Shown here: positions 44,721-52,913 of the stretch, piece by piece
How positions within the stretch are numbered: the first letter of the stretch is position 1
Layout: each line of letters begins with the position of its first letter
NCBI RefSeq assembly: GCF_037658235.1
Contig: NZ_JBBJLN010000006.1
Location: 124,001-188,000, forward strand
DNA length: 64,000 bases
DNA from: Yunchengibacter salinarum
Lineage (GTDB): Bacteria; Pseudomonadota; Alphaproteobacteria; Sphingomonadales; Kordiimonadaceae
Direction: 5' to 3'
Notes under the pieces: model-generated
Seen by the model: the letters and a program-made list of their open reading frames with translations, nothing else
What the model was told of the DNA's origin: nothing
Database searches by the model: none
Position numbers and translations under genes: made by a program

Positions 44721-45680
44721 ATGACAGACAAGCAGACACATACGCCCCCGTCCGACCGAGGCGATCGCATCGCCAAGGCGCTCGCCCGTGCCGGGGTGGG
44801 CTCCCGGCGCGATGTGGAGACCATGATTCAAGACGGGCGCGTGGCAATCGACGGCACGCCGGTGAAAACCCCGGCCACCTTCATCACCACGCTGGATGGC
44901 ATCACCGTGGACGGCCAGCCGGTCGCCGCCGTGGAACGCACGCGCCTGTGGCGGCTGAACAAGCGGCGCGGCCAGCTTACCACGCACAAGGACCCGGAAG
45001 GGCGGCGCACCGTGTTCGACTCCCTGCCCGCCCATATGGGCCGGGTGGTTTCGGTGGGACGGCTGGACATGAGCACCGAGGGCCTACTGCTGCTGACCAA
45101 TGACGGGGCGCTGGCACGCTGGCTGGAATTGCCGAAACACGGCCATGTGCGCCGCTACCGGGTGCGCGTGCATGGCACGGTGGAACCCCGCCGGCTGGAC
45201 GCGCTGAAGGATGGCATCACCATTGACGGCGTTCAGTACGATTCCATCATTGCCACGCTGGATCAGCAGACCGGCGCCAATGCCTGGCTGTCCGTCGCCA
45301 TAACCGAGGGAAAGAACCGGGAAGTGCGGCGGGTGATGGAGCATCTGGGCCTGAGCGTGAACCGGCTGATCCGGGTCGCTTACGGCCCGTTCACGCTGGG
45401 CAAGCTGCCCCCCGGCGCGGTAAGCGAAGTGCCCACCGCCCAGCTTGTGGACCTGATCGGCACCTATTTTGAAGACGCCCCCAAGCCCGTGGTGGCGGAT
45501 ACGCCCCGGCTAACCCCGTCCAAATGGGCCAAGGCGAAAAAGCGCCCCACCAAGCCGGGGGACAGGCGCCGCGCCGCCCGCCCGAAAAACGCGGGCCCCA
45601 AAAGCGCGGTTCCGAAAGGCGAAAAAGCAGCGGACAAACATCCCAAAGACGGCAAAAAGCAGGGACGATCCCGGCCATGA
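44721..45680 (+). CDS. RsuA/RluB-type 23S/16S rRNA pseudouridine synthase
   Basis: Isomerises uridine to pseudouridine in rRNA. Length 319. An N-terminal S4 RNA-binding domain (DRIAKALARAGVGSRRDVETMI) is followed by a synthase domain with the catalytic Asp in VGRLDMSTEGLLLLTNDG, then ITEGKNREVRRVMEHLGLSVNRLIR. The C-terminus is a ~60-residue Lys/Pro/Arg-rich disordered tail (KWAKAKKRPTKPGDRR), as is frequent in the RluB group. The ATG at 44721 is preceded by another in-frame ATG at 44709; either may serve. Its stop overlaps the rsmD start. Confidence 0.9.
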   Translation: MTDKQTHTPPSDRGDRIAKALARAGVGSRRDVETMIQDGRVAIDGTPVKTPATFITTLDGITVDGQPVAAVERTRLWRLNKRRGQLTTHKDPEGRRTVFDSLPAHMGRVVSVGRLDMSTEGLLLLTNDGALARWLELPKHGHVRRYRVRVHGTVEPRRLDALKDGITIDGVQYDSIIATLDQQTGANAWLSVAITEGKNREVRRVMEHLGLSVNRLIRVAYGPFTLGKLPPGAVSEVPTAQLVDLIGTYFEDAPKPVVADTPRLTPSKWAKAKKRPTKPGDRRRAARPKNAGPKSAVPKGEKAADKHPKDGKKQGRSRP

Positions 45681-46234
45681 CCCGGATCATCGCCGGGCGA
45701 TTCCGGGGGCGTCGGCTCATGGTACCGTCGGGCCGGGATACCCGTCCCACCACCGACCGGATGCGGGAACGGCTGTTCGCCATACTGGAAGGCGGCGCGT
45801 TCGGCGGCCTTGCCGGGGCGCGGGTGGCCGATCTGTATGCCGGAACCGGCGCTTTGGGGCTGGAAGCCCTGTCACGCGGGGCGGCCCATGTGAGCTTTGT
45901 GGAAAAGGCCCCCGCCGCGCTGAAGGCGCTTCAGGCCAATCTGGATGCGCTGGGGGTCCGCCGCGAAACCCGCGTGCACCGGCTGGATGCCAGCCGCACC
46001 GCGCCGCCTGACGGCCCGTTTGACCTGATCCTGATGGACCCGCCCTATCATGGCGGCCTGGCGGCGCCCACGCTGGCCCGCCTGGCAGCGGCGGAAAGCC
46101 TGGCCAGCGGCGGCCTGATCGCGCTGGAAACCGGCGCCGATGAAATCCCCGACACCAACCCCTTTCATCTGCGGGATCGTCGGCGACAAGGGCGGCAACA
46201 GATTCTGTTGCTGTCACTGGACAGCCCCGAATAA
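45677..46234 (+). CDS. rsmD: 16S rRNA (guanine-966-N2) methyltransferase
   Basis: SAM-dependent methylation of G966 in 16S rRNA. The 185-residue protein begins MTRIIAGRFRGRRL, followed by RPTTDRMRERLFAIL, the SAM-binding VADLYAGTGALGLEALSRGA and the catalytic ILMDPPYHGG (NPPY-type). It overlaps the pseudouridine synthase gene by ATGA, giving translational coupling of two rRNA-modifying enzymes. A small GC hairpin follows at 46239-46254. Call is firm. Confidence 0.94.
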   Translation: MTRIIAGRFRGRRLMVPSGRDTRPTTDRMRERLFAILEGGAFGGLAGARVADLYAGTGALGLEALSRGAAHVSFVEKAPAALKALQANLDALGVRRETRVHRLDASRTAPPDGPFDLILMDPPYHGGLAAPTLARLAAAESLASGGLIALETGADEIPDTNPFHLRDRRRQGRQQILLLSLDSPE

Positions 46235-46238
46235 CCAC

Positions 46239-46254
46239 CGCCCCTTCAGGGGCG
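46239..46254 (+). terminator. possible hairpin after rsmD
   Basis: CGCCCC (46239-46244) pairs with GGGGCG (46249-46254) around TTCA, 5 bp after the stop. No T-run follows, so this is a weak terminator candidate only. Confidence 0.35.
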
Positions 46255-46356
46255 CCCTCTCTCCAGGGCTTGACGTTTCGCACCGGATGCCCTCCCCTGT
46301 TGCCATGGGGGAGTACACTCCGGCACCTGAGTCGGAAAGGGAGGAAGAAGGCCATC

Positions 46357-48333
46357 ATGTTCCGGCCAAGCGCAGCACTGGGCGACGAAAGCGGCAATGC
46401 GGACGCGAAGCGCTGGCTGGGCGCCTGCTGGTTCGGGCGCAAGCCCGACTCGCCCCGCCTGTACAGGCGCCTGCAACTGGAACAACAAAAAGAGCTGATC
46501 TCCCAGGCGCCGTGGGTGTCGGCCATTGTCTGGATCAATGCCACCCTGATCCTTGCGGTCTTTTTCAGGATCGCCCCCCTGTCACAGGGGCTGATCTGGT
46601 ATGGCCTGATCGCCGCCATTGCCATGATGCACCTTTATGGCTGGCTGCGGCTGCGTGGCCGGCCCGATCCGAAAACCGTCACCGGCAACACCCTGCGCAA
46701 ATCCGGCTTCTGGTCCGCGATTCTGGGCGGCCTGTGGGGCATGACACCGCTGATCTTCTTCACCCCCGACATGCTGCATTACCAGTTTTTCGTGGTGGCG
46801 GTGATTGGCGGCATGATGGCGGGGGTGGGCTCCATCCTCCACCCCGTACCGCAGATCGTGAACGGCTTTCTGCTAACGGCGGTCATCCCGATCATCGTGT
46901 TCTTCGCCACCCGCGACAGTGTGCTGCACCAGGTCACGGCCTTCATGCTTCTGGTGTATCTGGTGGCGCTGATGGTCATGGCCCGGCGCAGCTATAACCG
47001 CTTCGCGGAACTTGTCGTCACCCATGACAAGGCCGAAGCCGCCAATCGCGCCAAGTCCGATTTCCTCGCCACCATGAGCCATGAAATCCGCACGCCGCTC
47101 AATGGCATTCTGGGGATGCTGGACCTGCTGATGGAGGAGGACCTGCACCCGCGCCAACAGGATCTGGCGGACACGGCGCGTCGATCCTCCCGCTCGCTGA
47201 TGCGGGTGATCAATGACATTCTGGATTTTTCCAAGATGGAAGCGGGGCGGCTCAACATCCACGGCGAAGCCATGACACTGGACGGGTTGTTGGATGACCT
47301 GCTGCCGCTGGTGGAGCCCGCCGCCCGGCAAAAGGGGCTGAACATCCGCGTGGAGCGGGCCCCGGACGCGCCGAATGCCTTTGTGGGCGACCCGCTGCGC
47401 CTGCAACAGGTGCTGCTCAATCTTCTGGGCAATGCGGTCAAATTCACCGATGAGGGCACGATTTCCCTGGCCGTGCGGCGAACGGATGCCGAAGCCGGGG
47501 ACCGGCCCGTCCGGCTGTCGCAATCACCGGATGATCAACCGGGCGAACCCGGCCCCGCCAGCGACGTGCTGGTTTTCACCGTCACCGATACCGGCATCGG
47601 CATCCCGCAAGACAAGCTGGGAGAGCTGTTCCGGCGTTTCACTCAGGTGGACAGCTCCCGCGCGCGCCGCCATGAGGGTACCGGGCTGGGGCTTGCCATC
47701 TGCCGGGAACTGGTAAGCCGCATGGGCGGCGTCATCTTTGCCACCAGCGAGGACGGCAAGGGCAGCACCTTTACGGTCACCCTGCCGGTACAGGCCTGCG
47801 AGGCGCCGAAACCATCGGTCGCCCCCGAAGCCAGCGCACCCGTGCCCCTGTCCATTCTGGTGGCGGAAGACAATGACGTGAGCGCCAAACTGATGGGGCG
47901 CCTGCTCAGGGCCGATGGTCACCGCGTGACCCGCGCGGAAAATGGCCGGGTGGCGGTGGACCTGATCACCGCGGGTGGCCATCAGGAAAGCGCCGAGGGC
48001 ACCACCGGAACCCCCGACACGCGCTTCGATCTGGTGCTGATGGATGGCCGAATGCCGGAAATGGACGGGATAAGCGCCTGCCGGGCCATTCGGGACGCCG
48101 GATATGACCTGCCGATCGTGGCGCTGACCGCCGACACGGACGACAATCAGGCGGAAGCCTTTCTGGAAGCCGGGATGCAGGCGGTGCTGACCAAGCCGGT
48201 CGATCGCCACATGATCCGCAAGACCCTGGCGCAGTTCAGCGCCGGGCCTAAGACCACGCCCCCGCCCGAAACAGGCGCGCCGCCACCGGCTGGCAATACG
48301 GACGCGCTGGACAGCCTGCTCGATCGCATCTGA
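46357..48333 (+). CDS. hybrid sensor histidine kinase with C-terminal receiver
   Basis: A 658-residue kinase. The N-terminal ~200 residues hold five to six membrane helices (SAIVWINATLILAVFFRI onward) with no large periplasmic domain. HisKA contains LATMSHEIRTPLNGIL; the HATPase has LLGNAVKFTDEG, DTGIGIP and GTGLGLAI. The receiver starts ILVAEDNDVSAKLMG with phosphoacceptor Asp in LVLMDGRMPEMDG, ALTAD and LTKPVD. A ~30-residue Pro/Gly tail ends the protein. The ATG at 46357 has GGGAGGAAG upstream. The layout resembles ArcB/BarA-like phosphorelay kinases, though a phosphotransfer domain is lacking here. Signal unknown. Confidence 0.9.
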   Translation: MFRPSAALGDESGNADAKRWLGACWFGRKPDSPRLYRRLQLEQQKELISQAPWVSAIVWINATLILAVFFRIAPLSQGLIWYGLIAAIAMMHLYGWLRLRGRPDPKTVTGNTLRKSGFWSAILGGLWGMTPLIFFTPDMLHYQFFVVAVIGGMMAGVGSILHPVPQIVNGFLLTAVIPIIVFFATRDSVLHQVTAFMLLVYLVALMVMARRSYNRFAELVVTHDKAEAANRAKSDFLATMSHEIRTPLNGILGMLDLLMEEDLHPRQQDLADTARRSSRSLMRVINDILDFSKMEAGRLNIHGEAMTLDGLLDDLLPLVEPAARQKGLNIRVERAPDAPNAFVGDPLRLQQVLLNLLGNAVKFTDEGTISLAVRRTDAEAGDRPVRLSQSPDDQPGEPGPASDVLVFTVTDTGIGIPQDKLGELFRRFTQVDSSRARRHEGTGLGLAICRELVSRMGGVIFATSEDGKGSTFTVTLPVQACEAPKPSVAPEASAPVPLSILVAEDNDVSAKLMGRLLRADGHRVTRAENGRVAVDLITAGGHQESAEGTTGTPDTRFDLVLMDGRMPEMDGISACRAIRDAGYDLPIVALTADTDDNQAEAFLEAGMQAVLTKPVDRHMIRKTLAQFSAGPKTTPPPETGAPPPAGNTDALDSLLDRI

Positions 48334-48348
48334 AAAGCCGCGGCGCCC

Positions 48349-49926
48349 CTAGCGCCCGGCTGGCTTCCCCTCGCCCGGCGCCCGCACCGTCAGCCCGCTG
48401 ACCCGCGCCACGCCGCCTTTGGCATAGAGGAACATCCCGTCCGCCGATGCAGGGGCGAATACACGCTCGGAAAAGACCAGCGTGCCATCCTCGGCGAAGA
48501 CCTCAAGCGTGCTGTTGTCCAGCACCAGCGTCAGGTCGATGGGGGTCTGGCCGGACGCCAGCGGCGCGCTGTGCCGGGCGGGGAAATGTTCCGCCATCAC
48601 CGCATTATGGGCCGGGCCCGATCGGCGGCGATCCACATAAAGCGTTTCCCCCCTGGCATCATAACCGATGCGGGTTTCCACCCCCGCGCCCGCATAAACG
48701 GCAATGCCGCTGTCCGTCGCCGCGCCTGGGTCCAGTGTCAGGCTGACCACCATCTGGCGCCCGCTGACGGCCTCCCCCGCCACCATGAGCGGCTGGCGGC
48801 CCGTTACCGACCGGGCCTCGCCGCGCCGGTCCCGGCCTTCGGGCAATAGCGGGGTCTGGCGCAATACGGGGATGCCGTCCCGTTCCGTCAGGTCCACCCG
48901 GCGGGCCAGGGTCATGGCGCCGCGCCATGGCCGGGTGGGCATGTCCTGCGCATAGCGCCAGTCGGCGAACCAGGCGAGCCAGAGCCGCTTGCCATCGGGC
49001 GACGGCGCGCCGGAAAAGCTCTGGGCGGCGTAAAAATCCGCGCCATAATCCACGAAATGGGCCGGGCCGTCCGCATAGGCCGGGTCCGGCGTGAAGCGGG
49101 TGCCGTCAAAATCGCCCACAAAGGCCATGCCGCCGGACCCGCCCGCAGGTGCCCCCCGGCCCAGGTCCACCTGTAACACCCAACGGGTTTCCGGCCCGCC
49201 ATCCACGGGCACCCGGAACAGGTCCGGGCATTCCCATACGCCGCCCGTGGACCCCATCGGCCCGAAATCGGACAGGTGGGTCCAATCCTTCAGATCGGGG
49301 GAGCTGTAAAAGGCGATTTTGTGCGCCTTGGCCTTGGCCACCGCCATGACCCAGCGGTCGCTCTCATCGTGCCAGAACACCTTGGGATCGCGGAATTCCC
49401 TTGATCCGATATCAAGCACCGGATTGCCCGCATGGCGGGCCCATGTTTCGCCCTTGTCCAGGCTGTAGGCCAGATGCTGGCGCTGTGCCTTCGTCTCGGG
49501 GTCATAGGCGGTATAGATCGCCACCAGCGGCGGATTGTCCGCGCTGCCGAAACCGCTGGTGTTGTCATGGTCCACCACCGCCGAGCCGGAAAAGGCCATA
49601 TGATCGTCCGTCTCCGGCAGGGCGATCGCCTTTTCGTCCCAGTCCAGCAGATTATCGCTGGTGGCGTGGCCCCAACTCATATGGCCCCAGCGGATGCCTT
49701 CAGGATTGTGTTGATAGAACAGATGATAGGTGCCGTCCTGCCAGACCAGCCCATTGGGATCGTTCATCCAGTGCCGCGCCGGTGTGAAATGAAAGCCAGG
49801 CCGCCAGTGCTGTGTGGCGGGGCCGCTGTCCCGCGCCTTTTCCGGCACCGGATCGGCGGCGGCCACGGATGCCGGGCCGGTAAAGGCAGTGGCGGCGAGC
49901 AGCAGGGCGGCACAGGCTTGTTTCAT
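48349..49926 (-). CDS. secreted GH32 levanase/exo-fructanase
   Basis: Hydrolyses fructose polymers or sucrose outside the cytoplasm. The 525 residues begin with a signal peptide (MKQACAALLLAATAFTGPASVAAA). GH32 catalytic motifs are intact: HWMNDPNGLVW (nucleophile Asp), REFRDPKVFWHD (the RDP triad) and GGVWECPDLFRV (acid/base Glu in EC). A C-terminal beta-sandwich with IDLTLVLDNSTLEVFAEDG follows. It starts 26 bp downstream of mutL on the same strand, far from other sugar genes, and may be a later addition to that operon. Target (levan, inulin, sucrose) cannot be distinguished. Confidence 0.92.
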   Translation of the reverse strand: MKQACAALLLAATAFTGPASVAAADPVPEKARDSGPATQHWRPGFHFTPARHWMNDPNGLVWQDGTYHLFYQHNPEGIRWGHMSWGHATSDNLLDWDEKAIALPETDDHMAFSGSAVVDHDNTSGFGSADNPPLVAIYTAYDPETKAQRQHLAYSLDKGETWARHAGNPVLDIGSREFRDPKVFWHDESDRWVMAVAKAKAHKIAFYSSPDLKDWTHLSDFGPMGSTGGVWECPDLFRVPVDGGPETRWVLQVDLGRGAPAGGSGGMAFVGDFDGTRFTPDPAYADGPAHFVDYGADFYAAQSFSGAPSPDGKRLWLAWFADWRYAQDMPTRPWRGAMTLARRVDLTERDGIPVLRQTPLLPEGRDRRGEARSVTGRQPLMVAGEAVSGRQMVVSLTLDPGAATDSGIAVYAGAGVETRIGYDARGETLYVDRRRSGPAHNAVMAEHFPARHSAPLASGQTPIDLTLVLDNSTLEVFAEDGTLVFSERVFAPASADGMFLYAKGGVARVSGLTVRAPGEGKPAGR

Positions 49927-49952
49927 GGCATGATCCTTTCACGGGGAGCCGC

Positions 49953-51887
49953 TCAGCGGCGGCCAAACAGGCGCTCTATATCGGCCAGTTTCAGTTCCAC
50001 ATAGGTGGGGCGGCCATGATTGCACTGGCCGGAATGGGGCGTGGCCTCCATTTCCCGCAGCAGGGCGTTCATTTCCTCCACAGTCAGCCGCCGCCCGGCG
50101 CGCACGCTGCCATGACAGGCAATGGTGCCGCACACATCCTCCAGTTTTTCCTTCAGGCTCAAGGCCTCGTCCAGTTCGGTCAGTTCATCGGCCAGGTCCC
50201 GCACCAGTCCCGGCACATCCAGCTTTTGCATCAGGGCCGGGGTTTCGCGCACCACCACGGCCCCCTCGCCGAACGGTTCGATCACCAGCCCAAGTTCCAA
50301 AAGTTCCGCCCGCCGCGCCAGAAGCCGCTGGCAGGGGCCGTCCTCCAGTTCCACCACATCGGGCATCAGCAGGGCCTGCCGGGCCACGCCGGTCTCGCTC
50401 AGTGCCCGCTTCATGCGCTCATAGACCAGCCGCTCATGGGCGGCGTGCTGATCCACGATGACAATGCCGTCGCGGGTTTGCGCCACCACATAGGTTTCAT
50501 GAAGCTGACCCCGCGCCACGCCGAGCGGAAAGCTCTCCAGCTCCGATGACCCGACCGCTTCCGCCGCGAAGGTGCGGGCGCTGGGCGCCGTCATGTCCGT
50601 GCCCGCCGGGTCCAGGCCAAGCTGGGCGGTGTCCGTCATGCCCCGGCCCGATGCCTGTCCCGGTGCCTGTCCGGGCGCTTGCATGTGCAGCGCCGCCTGT
50701 GGGTCCGCCGCCCCGGAAAAGGTGCCCTCAGTGAAGCGGGGCGGCATGGTGGGGCGTTCCCGGCCCGCGCCATAGGGCAGCGCCGGCCCCGACCCTTCCG
50801 GGCGCATGGCCCCAAGGGCGGACCCGGCCACGGTGGTGCTGGCCCGATGCCCCGCCGCGGCCAGACCATGGCGCAGGGCGGACACGATCAGCCCGCGCAC
50901 CAGCCCGCTGTCTCGGAAGCGCACCTCCGCCTTGGCCGGGTGCACGTTCACATCCACGAATTCAGGGGGCACATCCAGAAACAGGGCCAGCACCGGGTGC
51001 CGGTCCCGCGCCAGATAATCCTGATAGGCACCGCGCACCGCCCCGGTCAGCAGACGGTCCTTCACCGGGCGGCCATTGACGAACAGATACTGATGCTGGG
51101 CATTGCCACGGGAAAAGGTGGGCAGCCCCGCATAGCCGGTCAGCCTCAGCCCCTCCCGTTCCGCATCGATGGGGATGGCATTGTCCTGAAACTGCTGGCC
51201 CAGCACCGCCGCCAGCCGGGCCAGGCGCGGGTCCAGCGCCGCATCGCCGGTTGGCGGGGCGCGAAAGCGGCTGCGGCTGCGGCTGCCGTCCCACAGGGAA
51301 AAGGCCACCTGCGGATGCGCCATGGCCAGCCGCTTGACCATATCCAGCGCCTGGCCGGTCTCGGTGCGCGCGGTTTTCAGGAATTTAAGCCGGGCGGGGG
51401 TGGCATAGAACAGGTCGCGCACTTCCACCCTGGTGCCGGGATTGCAGGCGGCAGGGGCCACATCGCCAATGGCGCCCCCCTCGACCCGAAGCCGGTGGCC
51501 ATTGTCGCTGTCGGGCTGGCGGCTGGTCAGTGTCACCTTTGCCACGGAGGCGATGGAGGCCAGCGCCTCCCCGCGAAAGCCGAGCCAGTCAATATGCACC
51601 AGGTCGCCCTGCGGCAGCTTGCTGGTGGCGTGGCGTTCCACCGCCAGCGGCAGGTCCGACGCCGCCATGCCGCGCCCGTCATCCACAACGCGGATCAGCG
51701 TGCGCCCGCCATCTTCCAGGGTCACATCAATGGTGCGGGCGCCCGCATCAATGCTGTTTTCCACCAGTTCCTTCACGGCACTGGCGGGCCGTTCCACCAC
51801 CTCCCCGGCGGCGATTCGGTCGATCAGATCCCGCGCCAGGCGCCGGAGCGGTGCGGGATCGGGGTGGCGGGCGGCGGGATCGGGCAT
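49953..51887 (-). CDS. mutL: DNA mismatch repair protein MutL, endonuclease type
   Basis: Mismatch-repair ATPase of 644 residues. The GHKL ATPase is complete: RIAAGEVVERPASAVKELVENSIDAGA, DDGRGM, RHATSKL, FRGEALASIASV. A Pro/Gly-rich linker (~residues 355-445) precedes the dimerisation domain, which carries IVDQHAAHERLVYERM, matching the DQHA-x2-E-x4-E nicking motif of MutH-less bacteria. The late ACHGSVRAGRRL and CNHGRPTYVEL motifs also agree. The ATG overlaps the DUF3035 stop (TGATG). The linker is the only weakly conserved part. Confidence 0.96.
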   Translation of the reverse strand: MPDPAARHPDPAPLRRLARDLIDRIAAGEVVERPASAVKELVENSIDAGARTIDVTLEDGGRTLIRVVDDGRGMAASDLPLAVERHATSKLPQGDLVHIDWLGFRGEALASIASVAKVTLTSRQPDSDNGHRLRVEGGAIGDVAPAACNPGTRVEVRDLFYATPARLKFLKTARTETGQALDMVKRLAMAHPQVAFSLWDGSRSRSRFRAPPTGDAALDPRLARLAAVLGQQFQDNAIPIDAEREGLRLTGYAGLPTFSRGNAQHQYLFVNGRPVKDRLLTGAVRGAYQDYLARDRHPVLALFLDVPPEFVDVNVHPAKAEVRFRDSGLVRGLIVSALRHGLAAAGHRASTTVAGSALGAMRPEGSGPALPYGAGRERPTMPPRFTEGTFSGAADPQAALHMQAPGQAPGQASGRGMTDTAQLGLDPAGTDMTAPSARTFAAEAVGSSELESFPLGVARGQLHETYVVAQTRDGIVIVDQHAAHERLVYERMKRALSETGVARQALLMPDVVELEDGPCQRLLARRAELLELGLVIEPFGEGAVVVRETPALMQKLDVPGLVRDLADELTELDEALSLKEKLEDVCGTIACHGSVRAGRRLTVEEMNALLREMEATPHSGQCNHGRPTYVELKLADIERLFGRR

Positions 51888-52336
51888 CAGCGCCCTGTCT
51901 CACCCCCGGCCATGATCCGCACATTGTCCGGGCGATACTGCACATCCCCCAGGTCCAGCAGATCCGGCAGCAGCAGGGTTTTCTTCACCACGCGCAGGTC
52001 CACCTGCCCCGCATTGGAGCGCACATCCGGCCCGGCGGAGCGCAGTTCGCGCAAAAGCGCCACTTCGCCATCGGACAATTCCTTGCGCTTGTCGAAATCC
52101 GCATTGGGGAACAGGGCTTCATAAGCCTGCCGCCCCGGATTGATTTCCTGTGCGCGCGGTTCGCCGGGGCGCGGCGGTGCCAGATCGGCTTCCGGGGGCA
52201 CCACCAGCGGCGCACGATCCACCACGCTGAATTCGTCCGGCGCGTTCTTGCCGCCACCGCAGGCCGCGATGGTCAGGGCAAGCGCGGCGGCAAGCCCGGC
52301 CTTGAGCGCGGGATGTAAGGACTTTTTACTGGTCAC
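51887..52336 (-). CDS. DUF3035-type lipoprotein
   Basis: A 149-residue protein with a lipoprotein signal (LAAALALTIAACGGGK, Cys near residue 24) and the conserved DUF3035-like segment NAPDEFSVVDRAPLVVPPEADLAPPRPGEPR. This family is usually located between lspA and mutL or M16 peptidase genes in Alphaproteobacteria, and its function is unknown. I use the GTG at 52336 because GGGAGG lies 8 bp upstream; the frame runs on to 52528 without coding-like sequence. It overlaps both lspA (11 bp) and mutL (TGATG), so the unit is tightly coupled. The location next to lspA fits its being a lipoprotein. Confidence 0.85.
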   Translation of the reverse strand: MTSKKSLHPALKAGLAAALALTIAACGGGKNAPDEFSVVDRAPLVVPPEADLAPPRPGEPRAQEINPGRQAYEALFPNADFDKRKELSDGEVALLRELRSAGPDVRSNAGQVDLRVVKKTLLLPDLLDLGDVQYRPDNVRIMAGGETGR

Positions 52337-52913
52337 GGGAAGCGCCTCCCTTCCGGTTTGAATGCGTGTCCGCCCCGTTGGTACCGGATGACGGACGTTC
52401 AGGATTTGTAGGGGTTTTGGCCCGATCCCGCAAGCCATCCACCAACAGCGCCGCCACGCCAAGCGTAATCGCCGCATCCGCCACATTGAACACATAGAAA
52501 TGATAGTCGAAAGCGTGCAGATGGACAAAATCCACCACCGCGCCGTGAATCACCCGATCCAGCACATTGCCGAGCGCGCCGCCAACCACCGCGCCCAGTG
52601 CCAGCGCCTCCACCGGGCGCTGACTGCGCCACAGCCAGCGCAGCAGCCAGATCACCACCAGCAGGGTCAGGCCGATCAGCCCGGCGCGGCCAACCAGATC
52701 CCCAAGGGGCAGATTCATGGAGATGCCGCGATTCCAGACCAGAGTGAAGTCGAGAAAGGGCAACAGGGAAAGTCGCCCCCGCGTGGCCAGATCAAGGCCC
52801 GCCAGCACGCCCCATTTGACAAGCTGATCCAGCACGAACACGGCCCCCGCAAGGGCCAGCGCCCGGCGGCGCCAGTGTGCGGGCCGGGCCGGGCCGGGCG
52901 CGGGGTCAGGCAT
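52326..52913 (-). CDS. lspA: lipoprotein signal peptidase II
   Basis: Inner-membrane aspartic protease cleaving prolipoproteins. About 195 residues, four helices. Motifs: FVLDQLVKWGV, FTLVWNRGISMNLPLG, and the two catalytic aspartates in GNVLDRVIHGAVVDFVHL and NVADAAITLGVAAL. The start is either 52913 or 52919 (MAMPDP); the ribosome binding site does not decide. It overlaps the ileS stop by at least 8 bp. A ~35-residue polar C-terminal tail (RAKTPTNPERPSSGTNGADTH) is extra compared with E. coli LspA. Confidence 0.93.
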   Translation of the reverse strand: MPDPAPGPARPAHWRRRALALAGAVFVLDQLVKWGVLAGLDLATRGRLSLLPFLDFTLVWNRGISMNLPLGDLVGRAGLIGLTLLVVIWLLRWLWRSQRPVEALALGAVVGGALGNVLDRVIHGAVVDFVHLHAFDYHFYVFNVADAAITLGVAALLVDGLRDRAKTPTNPERPSSGTNGADTHSNRKGGASRDQ

